From the NCBI RefSeq assembly GCF_000445105.1, contig NZ_ATDP01000047.1, forward strand, positions 1 through 51,838: a stretch of DNA of 51,838 bases, in the 5' to 3' direction. The notes under the pieces were generated by a model. The model ran no database searches and was not told where the DNA came from. It saw only the letters and a program-made list of their open reading frames with translations. Of the stretch, positions 8,859 through 17,551 are shown one piece after another (position 1 is the first letter of the stretch; every line of letters begins with the position of its first letter). Origin of the DNA: Sphingobium lactosutens DS20. GTDB lineage: Bacteria > Pseudomonadota > Alphaproteobacteria > Sphingomonadales > Sphingomonadaceae. A program made the translations under genes and the position numbers.

Positions 8859-11821
8859 GCAACTTGGTCGATGGGTTCGACGCCAAGATTGAGCGGCCTG
8901 AAGCCGTCGTTATCGACGCCATGGCCGGTGTTCTGCCAAAGATAGTCGCCGGTGAGGCTGATATGCCGCCAGCCCAGCGGCGCGACATGCGCAAGCAACT
9001 CGTTGGGGGCAGGCTCGCCCGATCGGCGTAGGTGATCGACTGCCCGGCCCATATAAAGTGTGTTCCAATAGATGATGGCGGCGGTGACAAAGTTCAGCCC
9101 CGATGCCTTGAGCGCCTGGTCCTCGAACGTGCGATCCCGCAACCGGCCCTGCTTGTGCGCGAAGACGGCCTGGGCGAGGAAATGCCGCGCTTCGCCCTTG
9201 TTCAGTCCGGCCTGGCACTGCTGCCGGAGCTGCTTCGATTCCAACCAGTCGATTGTGAACAGTGCGCGCTCGATGCGGCCCACCTCCTGGAGCGCGAAAT
9301 CGAGACGGTTCTGACGGCGGTGCGCGGCCAGCTTCTTCAGCATGACCGACGGCAGCACGGCATGGGCCTTGATGGATGCGGCCAGACGGACCAGCTCGTC
9401 CCAGCTCTCGCGGATCACCGAGGTGTTGATCGGGCGGCCGATCAGGGGCGCCAGCGAAGGGTAGCGACTCTGGCCCTCGAATGTGCCGAGCTTGCGGTCT
9501 GCCAAGTCGCGCAGGCGCGGGACAAACCGGAAACCGAGCAGATGCGCCAGGCTGAACACATGGTCGGAACTGCCGCCGGTGTCGGCGTAATGGGTGGCCG
9601 GTTCGATGCCGGTTCCGTGGGCGACCAAACCGTTGAGGACGTAGGGCGCCTCGGCCGCGGTCGCCGAGATCAGCCGGGCGTGGAACGGGGCATAGGTGTC
9701 GGCGACGTGGGTATAGATCTTCTGCCCGGGTTCCGAGCCGTAATGCAGGTTGACGCTACCGGCGGACCCGCGGCGACCGCTCCTGAAGAACTGCCCATCC
9801 GAACTCGACGTGGTGCCGTCTCCCCAGAGCCGGGTGAGCGGCAGGGCGGCCTGCGCATCGATCAGGTGGCGCAGCGCGCCCGCATAGTTCTCGTCCGAGA
9901 GATACCAGCTGTGTGTCCACGCCAACTGCGCGTAACTGATACCCTGACTGGCGTTAGCCATTCGCTCGATCCCGAGATTGGTCGCGTCCGCCAGGATGGC
10001 CGCAAGAAGGGCCTCGGGATTGGGATGCGTCCGCCCCGAACGGAGTTCGGGGAAAGCTGACACAAAGCCGGTGCGTCTCGCCACCTCGGCCAGAAGCTCG
10101 GTGATGCGGACCTTAGGCATGATCCGATCAACGAGTGCATCGAGCTGGTCGGCTGCCGCGGGTGTCGTTGCCGCGACCGGGGTGACGCGCAATTCGTTGC
10201 CCCTCAGCTCGACGCCGTCGAGCGTGCCGCGCTTCAGTGCATTGCCGAACCGGCGCAGCCGCCAGTCGAGCAACTTGGCACGTCCGTCGAGGTAGCGGTC
10301 CACGTCGGTGTCGAAAGGCAGATTACCGGCGATTGCTGCGGCCTCGGAGCGGGGCAGCAGATAGGCATCGAAGCGAAGGTGGTCGCGGGTACCCTCCACC
10401 CACAGGTCTCCCGAGCCAAGCCGCTCGCGCACCATAGCGACGGTTGCCGTCTCATATCGTCTCCGATCGATGCTTCCGCCCTCCGTGATCGCGGCTTTCC
10501 AGCTCTTCGGGAATGGCATGGGTGCGTCGATCGGCACCTCGCGCTTGCCGGTCGCGTTCAACTCGCGCACCAGCTTTACGGCCGCGAGCACGCCATCGCG
10601 CGACCCCGTGGCCTTGAACCGGAATGCGTCCAGGAAAGCCGGCGCATATCGACGAAGCGTCATGTACTTGTCGGACGCCCTGACCAACGGCTCGTCACGA
10701 GCGAGATCGGCGATCGCGGACACCTCATCGGCCACACCCATCAACCGGTCCCAGCCAACGCCGGTCTCGAGCGCAGACCAAGGATCAAGCCCGTCTTCGC
10801 GCGCGACACGAAGCGTACCGATCGTCGATCCGAACATTCGCATGAGGCGGCCGACGTCCTTGGTGGTCGCCTCGTAGCGGCGTTTTTGCGAGGCTCGCGC
10901 CTTGGCGAATAGGAGCCCGGTCTGCTTGGCGAACATCTCGATCGCGGCATCGGCGAGCCGGGCTTCAAGGTCGATCATGGCCGCGGCCAAGGTCGCTCGC
11001 CGGCGACGGAGCGAATAGTCCGAGAGGAGGAATGCCGGCGCAACTGCTCCTTCACGTACGAGTTGGCGAAATCGGCGCTCGTGGATGCTCTCGGCCACCC
11101 GCGCGTCGATGCCGATGCCGCGGACGTAGGACAGGCGAGCGAGGATGCCGGCGAGATTTCGGGCGGATGGGCTGTCGCCCGTGTCGCGCAACCACGCGAG
11201 CGGGGTCACCCCACTTTTCTGATCGGCGACCAGCAAAGCGTCGAGGGCGCCGACCTGCCCTGGCGTGAGTGCGGCCACCACGATGTCGGCCGCGAGCTTG
11301 CGCGCCCTTGCCCTTCCTGCGATCCCGATCCGCTCGATGCGGGCTGGCGCCGGAAGAACGATGCGGCCTGCGCGAAGGTCGTCGATGATCGCAGTCGCAA
11401 TGGCCATGCCGCGCTCGGTTCCTCTCGCCGCCTCGGTCGCGACGTCAAGTGCGCGCCCCACGTCGCCGGGCTCGAAGCCGCGCAGGCCCAGACTTCCCAT
11501 TGCTTCCCAGGCGTGCTCGAGCCGGGTCTGTGCGCGGTGGGCATAGCCAGCCAGCGTGCTCGATCGCAAGCCGAGTTGGTCCGCTATGTAATGGGCCAGA
11601 AAGTCGGGCACCACCTCGTCGTGTCGTAATCCAAAGCCTGGATACTGCAGAAGCGCCAAGTGGAGCGCGAAGCCAAGCCGGTTGGCGTCGCCACGCCTCG
11701 CCTCGATCAGCGACCGATGCTCGGGCATGACGGTGTAGAACTTGGCGAGCGAGGCGCGGTCGAGCGGTACGCCGAACAGTGCTCGGCGCTCGTCTCCTGT
11801 CAGAAGGTCGCGTCGGGCCAT
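8855..11821 (-). CDS. tnpA: Tn3-family transposase (second copy, distinct lineage)
   Basis: 988 residues from the ATG at 11821 (MARRDLLTGDERRALFGVP, the typical N-terminus of these enzymes). The open frame extends another 21 codons upstream without a conserved start. The N-terminal DUF4158 region is followed by the DDE domain, with D in TTSSSDGQFF, D in HYADTGGSSDHVF and the late helix with IIYWNTLYMGRAVDHL. It diverges strongly from the proteins at 124-3033 and 48689-51580. The left end of its element may be near 8830 (GGGG, 38 bases up to 8867), but no matching opposite end was found, so the element looks incomplete or split by the tniAB insertion just upstream. Confidence 0.92.
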   Translation of the reverse strand: MARRDLLTGDERRALFGVPLDRASLAKFYTVMPEHRSLIEARRGDANRLGFALHLALLQYPGFGLRHDEVVPDFLAHYIADQLGLRSSTLAGYAHRAQTRLEHAWEAMGSLGLRGFEPGDVGRALDVATEAARGTERGMAIATAIIDDLRAGRIVLPAPARIERIGIAGRARARKLAADIVVAALTPGQVGALDALLVADQKSGVTPLAWLRDTGDSPSARNLAGILARLSYVRGIGIDARVAESIHERRFRQLVREGAVAPAFLLSDYSLRRRRATLAAAMIDLEARLADAAIEMFAKQTGLLFAKARASQKRRYEATTKDVGRLMRMFGSTIGTLRVAREDGLDPWSALETGVGWDRLMGVADEVSAIADLARDEPLVRASDKYMTLRRYAPAFLDAFRFKATGSRDGVLAAVKLVRELNATGKREVPIDAPMPFPKSWKAAITEGGSIDRRRYETATVAMVRERLGSGDLWVEGTRDHLRFDAYLLPRSEAAAIAGNLPFDTDVDRYLDGRAKLLDWRLRRFGNALKRGTLDGVELRGNELRVTPVAATTPAAADQLDALVDRIMPKVRITELLAEVARRTGFVSAFPELRSGRTHPNPEALLAAILADATNLGIERMANASQGISYAQLAWTHSWYLSDENYAGALRHLIDAQAALPLTRLWGDGTTSSSDGQFFRSGRRGSAGSVNLHYGSEPGQKIYTHVADTYAPFHARLISATAAEAPYVLNGLVAHGTGIEPATHYADTGGSSDHVFSLAHLLGFRFVPRLRDLADRKLGTFEGQSRYPSLAPLIGRPINTSVIRESWDELVRLAASIKAHAVLPSVMLKKLAAHRRQNRLDFALQEVGRIERALFTIDWLESKQLRQQCQAGLNKGEARHFLAQAVFAHKQGRLRDRTFEDQALKASGLNFVTAAIIYWNTLYMGRAVDHLRRSGEPAPNELLAHVAPLGWRHISLTGDYLWQNTGHGVDNDGFRPLNLGVEPIDQVA

Positions 11822-11927
11822 ACGACTCACTCCCGTCAACCAGTAAGCGTAGCCTTGCCGCGCCAGGGACGCGAGGTTTCGCAAAACTTGTAAGTTCCGC
11901 GACAGATCGGGACCACACGGAAAATCT

Positions 11928-11976
11928 GGTGTAAACGCTCGCGCTAAATGGCGGCGTTCTGATCGCGCTATTTGTC
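11928..11976 (+). repeat. Left terminal inverted repeat of the tniAB element
   Basis: 49 bases starting GGTGTAAACGCTCGCGCTAA. It matches the reverse complement of 14956-15004 except at two positions. The tniB stop codon overlaps its inner end. Confidence 0.85.
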
Positions 11977-12853
11977 AGTTGCCGGGTCCGATGACGAGGC
12001 AATCGCGCGCGGCCTGAACGATGTCAGCGGTGACCTCCTCGACGCGGTTGAGGGTCATGATCCGCCGCATCTGCGCGAACAGGCGCTCCATGAGCCGGAA
12101 GTTGCCGCGCGTGATGCGGATCACGGCTGCCTGCGCTTCGATCGCGTCGAGTTGGGCCGGGTCGAAGCTGATCCCGAAATCGCCGGCGTGGGTCGCGAGC
12201 AGCAGCCGCATTTCGGTCTCGGTAAGCGGTTTGAACTCGTGGACGAAGCCGATCCGCGAGTAGAGCTGGGCATAGCGGGCGAGGCGCTTCTCCAAGCCCG
12301 GCATACCCATCAGGATCAGCCCGAAGCCGTGGCGATCGGCCATGTCGCGGAGATGTTCGAGCGACTTTATGGTCAGGCGGTCGGCCTCGTCGACGATGAC
12401 GAGGGGGCAGGCGATGCGGGCGGCGTCATGGGTGATTTCGTCCTGCGAGCCGCCCGCGACCGTCAGCCGGGCATAGCCCAGCTTAATGAGGTTGAGGCCC
12501 AACACCGCGTCGATCGTCTTGGGCGTGTTGCTGACCGACACGGTGTAGAAGACGGCGCGGCAGCGAGCGACCTTTTCGCCAAGGAGCGCGGCAATGGGAC
12601 GGAGCGCGGCATATTCCCCCAGGTCGGGGAAGCTGGAAAACTCGCGCGCCGATCGCGTCTTTCCGACGCCCGGCCGGCCATGACACACGCCGATATAGCG
12701 GTAGTGCGCGCAGGCTTCGGCAAACTCGACGAACCGGGCATGTTCGCGGGTCGCCAGGAACGGCTGCTCGACCAGGAACTCAATCGTCAGCGGCGTAGAG
12801 CCGGAGCCCTCGGTAGGTGGTGGGCCGGGAAGCCGTATCCTCTTGGTCGCCAT
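11975..12853 (-). CDS. tniB: TniB-like AAA ATPase of the transposon
   Basis: About 292 residues from ATG 12853 (MATKRIRLPG); the open frame extends 37 codons further inside tniA without a conserved start. AAA-type ATPase that selects target DNA and activates the DDE transposase. Walker A is GRPGVGKT (about residues 59-66) and Walker B is LVIVDEAD. The central and C-terminal parts (HLRDMADRHGFGLILMGMPGLEKRL) match TniB/IstB-related regulators such as TniB and Tn552 p271. It overlaps the 3' end of tniA by 74 bases, so the two are translated from one message. Confidence 0.88.
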   Translation of the reverse strand: MATKRIRLPGPPPTEGSGSTPLTIEFLVEQPFLATREHARFVEFAEACAHYRYIGVCHGRPGVGKTRSAREFSSFPDLGEYAALRPIAALLGEKVARCRAVFYTVSVSNTPKTIDAVLGLNLIKLGYARLTVAGGSQDEITHDAARIACPLVIVDEADRLTIKSLEHLRDMADRHGFGLILMGMPGLEKRLARYAQLYSRIGFVHEFKPLTETEMRLLLATHAGDFGISFDPAQLDAIEAQAAVIRITRGNFRLMERLFAQMRRIMTLNRVEEVTADIVQAARDCLVIGPGN

Positions 12854-14258
12854 CGAAGGTCTCCGTGGGGGCAGGCACCTGCTTGTCGCGCTCCTTCGCG
12901 CCGCGCCGGGCGCGCTGGATCGCGCGCAACGACGGGTGCCCAGCGTGCTCGGAGCTGAGCGCACGGCAGACGAACCGGCCCTGGTGGTAGACGTGGATCT
13001 CGGTCAGGTCGCGGGGGTCATAGACCGCCTCGACCTGCTCGCCGACGAAGGCCGCGAGCGTGGGTTCGACATAGCGCCTGCCCATCAGACGGATGCCGTC
13101 GCGCAGCACTTTACGGGGCTTGGGCACGTGCACGAGCAGCATGTCGAGCTGTTCAAGGCTGTCGGGCATTGCGGGCAGGAACCCGCCCTTCTGCCAGCGC
13201 GTGATCGGCGGTTCGCCGGTGCTGCCATGCGGGCGACGATGATAGACGCCGCACACGAACGCCTCGAAGCGGGCGCGCAGCTCGTCGAGCGTGAGCACTG
13301 GCGCCGACAGCGGCTTGCCCGCGATCAGGTGGCCGGGCAGGTCGGGCAGGAACATGTCGTTGATGGTGCGGAACAGCCGCTCGATCTTGCCGCGCCCGCG
13401 AGGACGCCCCGGCAGCGAATGGATGAGGCGGATTTTGAGGGCGATGCACGCCTGCTCGATATGCTCGGAGATGAAATCCGAGCCGTTGTCGACGTAAAGC
13501 TGTTCGGGAATGCCGCTGACGATCCATTCGGGATTGGGCTTGCGCCAGATCGCCTGCCGCAAGGCGTGCGCCGTGTTGAGGGCACTGGGGGCATCGAGGC
13601 TGAGGAAGTAACCGGCGATGGCTCGGCTGTGATCGTCAACGATGACGGTCAGCCAAGGACGCACCGGGGTTCCGGCATCATCGAGCACGAGAATGTCGAG
13701 AACGGTATGATCGGCCTGCCACATCTCGTTCGAGGTCGCGGCTTCGCGCCGATGCACTAGCTCGTGCTGGTCGCGGTAGACGGCCGGATCGGAGGCTGCG
13801 GCGATCTGGCTTGCCGGTATCGCCCTGACGACACGCGCGACGGCCGCATAGCTGGGGGTTCGGTGTCCATGCGCGATGGCGAGTTCCTGCACCTTTCGGT
13901 GAATGGCGGCGACCGGGGGTCGCGGGCGCTTGGTGGCGAGAGTGCGGGTCAGTTCGACCAGATGTTCCGGCAGGTGCAGCCTGCCCCGATCGTTGCGCGG
14001 CAGACGCGCGAGACCGGCAAGTCCTTCGGCACGGTAGCGCCCGAGCCAGCGCTGCAACGTCCGCTCGCTCAGCGTGCCGGTGCGGGCGAGGTCCGCGAGC
14101 GGGATGCCATCGGCGAGGTGCGGTTCAAGGACGCGGTAGCGCTCGATCGCCAGCGGCGGGACAAGCGCCGGATGCGTCACCGCCGACGGTCCGTGTCGCA
14201 GGTAAGGAAAACGGAGATTTGCCTGCCCATCGCCATGCGAGTCCGCTCGCGTTGCCAA
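12780..14258 (-). CDS. tniA: TniA-like DDE transposase (retroviral-integrase fold)
   Basis: 492 residues. An N-terminal helix-turn-helix region (GIPLADLARTGTLSERTLQRWLGRYR) binds the ends, followed by an rve-type catalytic core with D183 (QADHTVLDI), D257 (YVDNGSDF) and E293 (GRGKIERLF), the last two separated by 35 residues as in D,D(35)E enzymes. The C-terminal part resembles the Mu/TniA barrel. It catalyses cut and strand transfer together with TniB. ATG 14258 is used; 113 bases separate it from the divergent resolvase, enough for a res site and shared promoters. Confidence 0.9.
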   Translation of the reverse strand: MATRADSHGDGQANLRFPYLRHGPSAVTHPALVPPLAIERYRVLEPHLADGIPLADLARTGTLSERTLQRWLGRYRAEGLAGLARLPRNDRGRLHLPEHLVELTRTLATKRPRPPVAAIHRKVQELAIAHGHRTPSYAAVARVVRAIPASQIAAASDPAVYRDQHELVHRREAATSNEMWQADHTVLDILVLDDAGTPVRPWLTVIVDDHSRAIAGYFLSLDAPSALNTAHALRQAIWRKPNPEWIVSGIPEQLYVDNGSDFISEHIEQACIALKIRLIHSLPGRPRGRGKIERLFRTINDMFLPDLPGHLIAGKPLSAPVLTLDELRARFEAFVCGVYHRRPHGSTGEPPITRWQKGGFLPAMPDSLEQLDMLLVHVPKPRKVLRDGIRLMGRRYVEPTLAAFVGEQVEAVYDPRDLTEIHVYHQGRFVCRALSSEHAGHPSLRAIQRARRGAKERDKQVPAPTETFDGDQEDTASRPTTYRGLRLYAADD

Positions 14259-14371
14259 ACCGGCCTGTTCGACGTAAATCTACCCGGTAAAGAAAACTAG
14301 GGCAACATAGACCTGCCGATGACGACTTTCTTCCCAAACCGCGCCCGATCGGGGCGCCACCGGCCCTACGC
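14259..14371. promoter_or_regulatory. Divergent intergenic region, probable res site and promoters
   Basis: The only non-coding stretch inside the tniAB element, lying between the divergent transposase and resolvase genes. That is where Tn552- and Tn3-type elements keep the resolution site. I could not define individual half sites with confidence. Confidence 0.35.
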
Positions 14372-14944
14372 ATGAAAATCGGTTACGCCCGCGTATCGAC
14401 CGCCGAGCAGAACCTGGACCTCCAGCGTGATGCGCTGAAGGCTGCCGGCTGCGAGAAGGTCATCACCGACAAGGCCTCCGGGGCGACTGCCGCTCGCCCT
14501 GGATTGGAAAAGGTGAAGGAGCTGCTTCGCGCCGGCGACACACTGGTGGTCTGGCGCCTCGACAGGCTCGGCCGCTCGCTCCGTGATCTGATCGGATGGA
14601 TGACCTACCTCGACGAGGAAAAGGTCGGGCTGCTGAGCCTGCACGAGGCGATCGACACGACCACCACGTCGGGCAAGCTTACCTTCCACCTGTTCGGGGC
14701 ATTGGCGGAGTTCGAGCGCAACCTGATCCGCGAGCGGACCCAGGCCGGTCTCACCGCAGCCCGCGCTCGCGGCAAGAAGGGTGGCCGGCCGGCCGCACTC
14801 GGCAAGGAAAAGCGCGACCTGCCCGTCAGGCTCTACCACGAGAACACGATGCCGATCGCCAAGATTTGCTCGATGCTCGGCATCTCCAAGCCAAAACTCT
14901 ACGCCTATGTGCGATCGGCCGAGACCAAGCCGGTAGCCGCGTAG
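14372..14944 (+). CDS. tniR: Serine resolvase of the tniAB element
   Basis: 190 residues, the standard resolvase size. The N-terminus MKIGYARVSTAEQNLDLQ carries the catalytic serine at residue 9. RLDRLGRSLRDLIGW and the E-helix EFERNLIRERTQAGL are typical, and a C-terminal helix-turn-helix (MPIAKICSMLGISKPKLYAYV) binds res. It should resolve cointegrates formed by TniA/TniB. It lies inside the inverted repeats and is therefore assigned to this element rather than to the Tn3 transposase further left, though it could have come from either. Confidence 0.88.
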   Translation: MKIGYARVSTAEQNLDLQRDALKAAGCEKVITDKASGATAARPGLEKVKELLRAGDTLVVWRLDRLGRSLRDLIGWMTYLDEEKVGLLSLHEAIDTTTTSGKLTFHLFGALAEFERNLIRERTQAGLTAARARGKKGGRPAALGKEKRDLPVRLYHENTMPIAKICSMLGISKPKLYAYVRSAETKPVAA

Positions 14945-14955
14945 CGACGCTCGCC

Positions 14956-15004
14956 GACAAATAGCGCGATCAGAATGCCGCCACTTAGCGCGAGCGTTTA
15001 CACC
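14956..15004 (-). repeat. Right terminal inverted repeat of the tniAB element
   Basis: Inverted copy of 11928-11976, 47 of 49 positions identical. It starts 11 bases after the resolvase stop codon. The 229 bases that follow, up to 15233, show no gene I can support. Confidence 0.85.
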
Positions 15005-15233
15005 GTTCGCGGTCCCGATCGGCCCAGCGTCCCCCGGAACCGTTCGTTATCGGGAAGGCATCTAAGCGGTCTGCACCATCCTTCATCTAAAGTTCTCCAA
15101 GCGCTTCTGAGGATTTTCGGGCGCACCAAAAGCACTTGCTCCTCCAGTGGCTGGAGCATGTAACCGCAATTTGCTCTCCTGCGGACGGGGGGCTGGAGGT
15201 GGCTTTTTGACGGCCCGTGTTGAAGCAATCGGT

Positions 15234-16436
15234 ATGTCTCGACGCTCATTAGTGGCGCGGCTGGTGGCCTGTGGAACCGGCTTGGTGCTCGGTTCTCCAA
15301 CGCTCGCGCGACAGACTTCCCGGTCTGCGGGCTCGTGGAACTTCGGTGCGGCTCACCTCGAATGGGAGCCGCTGGAAGTCGGCACGGGTGATACCCTCCT
15401 TGTTTCGGCACAAGTGCGCGGAGTGCCGGTGCGGGCGGTGCTCGACAGTGGCAGCGGCGCGTCGATCATGAGCACGGCGCTCGCGGCGAAGCTCGGCTTG
15501 AACGATGGTGAGCGGCGCATGATTAGCGGGCTGAGCGCCAAGGCCCCGGTGCTGCTGGTCCGCGACATCGACGTACAGCTCGCCCGCGAAACCCGTCGCT
15601 TACCCTTTGCCGTCGTTGGTGATCTGAGTTCAGTGTCGGCGGCCTTTGGACGACCGATCGATATCCTCCTCGGTGCCGATATGTTCACGGGTAGCTGCAT
15701 CGCGCTCGATTTCGCGAAAAGGCGTATGGCGGTCGTCAAGTCAGGCACGTTTCTCGCCGGTCCCGACTGGCGCGCTGTCGCGCTCGGGCGCGGTGCCAAG
15801 CAGGAGCTGTTCATTCGAGCTTCCGTCTCGGGTTTGCCTCCCGTGCCCTTGATGATCGATCTTGGCAGCTCGGCCGCGCTGATGCTCTCGTCGGCCTATG
15901 CCCGCGATCAAGGGCTGTTGAACGGGAAGCTCGTCTCGACCGCGGCGATCGGCGGCGTCGATGGTGTGCGTATCAACGATGCTTTCACGATCCAGAACAT
16001 CAACATCGAAGGGCTTGGCGTCTCGAACGTCCCCACACTCGGGATGAGAGCTTGGCTCTCCACCAGCACGGTTGGCAATGTCGGCCTACCGCTGATCGCT
16101 CAATTCGACGTGGTGTTCGACGTGACCGCCGGATTCGTGTGGCTCCGGCCACTCGGTCCTCGTCGTCGCCTGCCGATGCTGAAGGACCGTAGCGGCCTTG
16201 GCCTCGCGGCCTCACCAACGGCGCTCACCGTTGTTCATGTGGCGGCGAACAGTCCCGCGGAAAAGGCTGGCTGGGCGGTCGGCGACCGGATCGTGGCGGT
16301 GAACGGCCATTCGATCGATGCGAACTATACGCGTGGGGAGCTCTGGCAAGTGCGCTCCCGGCCTGCTGGCACCCTCGTAAAGCTGACGATGGCCTCGGGT
16401 GATGTGCGCGAGCTCAGGCTGGCCGATTATTATTGA
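15234..16436 (+). CDS. Secreted retropepsin-like aspartyl protease with C-terminal PDZ domain
   Basis: About 400 residues from ATG 15234, which gives a basic start (MSRRSLVARL) and a hydrophobic signal ending near LARQ; the open frame extends 29 codons upstream without sense. Two pseudo-symmetric aspartic-protease lobes are visible: VLDSGSGAS (D71-S72-G73) and MIDLGSSAALM (about 206). A PDZ domain follows (VVHVAANSPAEKAGWAVGDRIVAVNG, about 325-355). It is probably periplasmic, and its substrate is unknown. It sits alone between the tniAB element and the metal cluster, and its 3' end overlaps the convergent MerR gene by 7 bases. Confidence 0.82.
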   Translation: MSRRSLVARLVACGTGLVLGSPTLARQTSRSAGSWNFGAAHLEWEPLEVGTGDTLLVSAQVRGVPVRAVLDSGSGASIMSTALAAKLGLNDGERRMISGLSAKAPVLLVRDIDVQLARETRRLPFAVVGDLSSVSAAFGRPIDILLGADMFTGSCIALDFAKRRMAVVKSGTFLAGPDWRAVALGRGAKQELFIRASVSGLPPVPLMIDLGSSAALMLSSAYARDQGLLNGKLVSTAAIGGVDGVRINDAFTIQNINIEGLGVSNVPTLGMRAWLSTSTVGNVGLPLIAQFDVVFDVTAGFVWLRPLGPRRRLPMLKDRSGLGLAASPTALTVVHVAANSPAEKAGWAVGDRIVAVNGHSIDANYTRGELWQVRSRPAGTLVKLTMASGDVRELRLADYY

Positions 16437-16849
16437 TCGGCTTGAGGGTGGCCTTTGCCGATCGCCTTCATGATCCGACAATCGGCCATGCGCGCCTTGG
16501 TGCAGCTCTGGCTGAGCATTGCCAACTCATCCCGCAACACCGCGAGTTGCGCCAGTCTCTCCTCCACATCCTTGAGGTGCTGAGCAGCGATAGCTGAGGC
16601 GGCACCACAATCCTGGTCCGGGTTCTGCGCCAGCCCCATCAACGAACGGATCTCGTCGACGGAGAAGCCAAGCCGGCGACCGTTGCGGATGAAGTGCAAA
16701 CGCTCAATGTCACTGGCATCGTAGGTTCTGCGACCCGACGCCGTGCGAGGGGCGGATCGGAGCAACCCGATCGACTCATAAAAGCGGATCGTCGTCACCT
16801 TCGTCGAGGTCTCGCTGGCGAGCTGCCCAATCATCACCGGCTTCATCAT
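16430..16849 (-). CDS. MerR-family heavy-metal regulator (ZntR/CadR/PbrR type)
   Basis: 139 residues from the first of two adjacent ATGs (16849; 16846 is the second). MerR winged helix at 5-75 (TKVTTIRFYESIGLLRSAPRT, GRRTYD), then a dimerisation helix and a metal loop. C81, C116 and C124 stand at the places used for Zn, Cd or Pb sensing in ZntR/CadR/PbrR. It is divergent from the CDF gene and faces a MerR-type promoter with a 19-bp spacer. It would activate the long metal operon. The effector metal cannot be fixed from sequence. Confidence 0.88.
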   Translation of the reverse strand: MMKPVMIGQLASETSTKVTTIRFYESIGLLRSAPRTASGRRTYDASDIERLHFIRNGRRLGFSVDEIRSLMGLAQNPDQDCGAASAIAAQHLKDVEERLAQLAVLRDELAMLSQSCTKARMADCRIMKAIGKGHPQADQ

Positions 16850-16886
16850 GCCATCCTTGCTTATGCGAACGTGTCGCACATTTCGC

Positions 16887-16917
16887 TTGCTTCTACAGCG
16901 ACTGGAGGTGGTAAGGA
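16887..16917 (+). promoter_or_regulatory. MerR-type promoter of the metal operon
   Basis: TTGCTT (16887-16892), a 19-bp spacer and TAAGGA (16912-16917). The spacer carries an imperfect dyad (CTACAG...CTGGAG). The overlong 19-bp spacer with a dyad between the boxes is the hallmark of promoters activated by MerR proteins. It lies 7 bases before the ATG at 16925, so the message has a very short leader or starts at the ATG. Confidence 0.7.
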
Positions 16918-16924
16918 AGGCCGC

Positions 16925-17551
16925 ATGAATGCTTCTACCGAAAGCTGCGGGTGCCACGGGGAGCCCGCGCGCGCGCAAACCGATCCGGCCTATCGCCGTG
17001 CGCTGCTGACCGTCGTGGTGCTCAACCTCGGCTTCGGAGTCGCCGAGCTGTTCGGCGGGTTCATCGCCGATAGCCAAGCGCTGAAAGCGGATTCCCTCGA
17101 TTTTCTCGGGGACGGGTCGATCAGCCTTATCGGTCTTCTCGCGCTTGCCTGGTCCGCACGGGCGAGGGCAAAGGTCGCGCTGACGCAGGGGTTGTTTCTC
17201 GGTGCGCTTGGCGTGGGCGTAATCGGTTTCGCGATTTGGCGCGCCCTGAACGCAACCGCGCCCGATGCCGAACTGATGGGCACAATCGGCGTTGTCGCGC
17301 TCGCGATCAATGTCGTGTCCGCCTTGGTGCTTGCGCGTTTCCGGGAAGGGGACGCCAATGTTCGCGCGATCTGGCTGTTCAGCCGCAACGACGCGCTCGC
17401 CAACGTGGCGGTGATCGCCGCGGCCGGTCTGGTGGCGTGGACAGGAAGCGCCTGGCCGGACCTCGCCGTCGCCGGCCTCATCGCCCTCCTGTTCCTCCAC
17501 TCCGCTTATGAAATCGTCACTGGCGCTCGGCGCGAATTGGGAGAGCGGTAG
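16925..17551 (+). CDS. Cation diffusion facilitator, short form
   Basis: 208 residues from ATG 16925 with a Cys/His-rich start (STESCGCHGEP). About six membrane spans. The TM2 metal site reads ADSLDFLGDGS and the TM5 counterpart FSRNDALAN, so the canonical HxxxD pairs are altered to DxxxD and N/D residues. The cytoplasmic C-terminal domain of full CDF proteins is absent. It probably exports a divalent metal (Zn/Co/Cd/Pb class) from the cytoplasm by proton antiport. First gene of the operon, behind the MerR-type promoter; its stop overlaps the next start by one base. Confidence 0.85.
   Translation: MNASTESCGCHGEPARAQTDPAYRRALLTVVVLNLGFGVAELFGGFIADSQALKADSLDFLGDGSISLIGLLALAWSARARAKVALTQGLFLGALGVGVIGFAIWRALNATAPDAELMGTIGVVALAINVVSALVLARFREGDANVRAIWLFSRNDALANVAVIAAAGLVAWTGSAWPDLAVAGLIALLFLHSAYEIVTGARRELGER

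Larger units (their letters stand above)
11928..15004. mobile_element. Compact TniA/TniB-type transposon with own resolvase
   Basis: A 3,077-bp unit bounded by 49-bp inverted repeats (47 of 49 identical): a DDE transposase and AAA ATPase on the minus strand, and a serine resolvase on the plus strand. The gene set matches the Tn5053/Tn402 and Tn552 type, but without tniQ. The genes abut the ends: the tniB stop touches the left repeat and the resolvase stop is 11 bases from the right one. No target duplication is seen for ends at either GGTGTA or TGTA. An inverted 10-mer GATCGGGACC also occurs outside both ends (11905-11914 and 15011-15020), so the repeats may be longer but imperfect. Confidence 0.75.

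Noticed and set aside
9032..10060. A 342-codon plus-strand frame inside the second tnpA
   Set aside because: Lies wholly inside a clear Tn3 transposase on the other strand and has no recognisable motif.
14985..15036. A GGGGG...CGCTAAG stretch (minus strand) that looks like a Tn3-family end
   Set aside because: The part ending at 15004 is already explained by the 49-bp repeat of the tniAB element, and no matching GGGG end was found near the second tnpA. I could not decide, so it is not annotated as a separate end.
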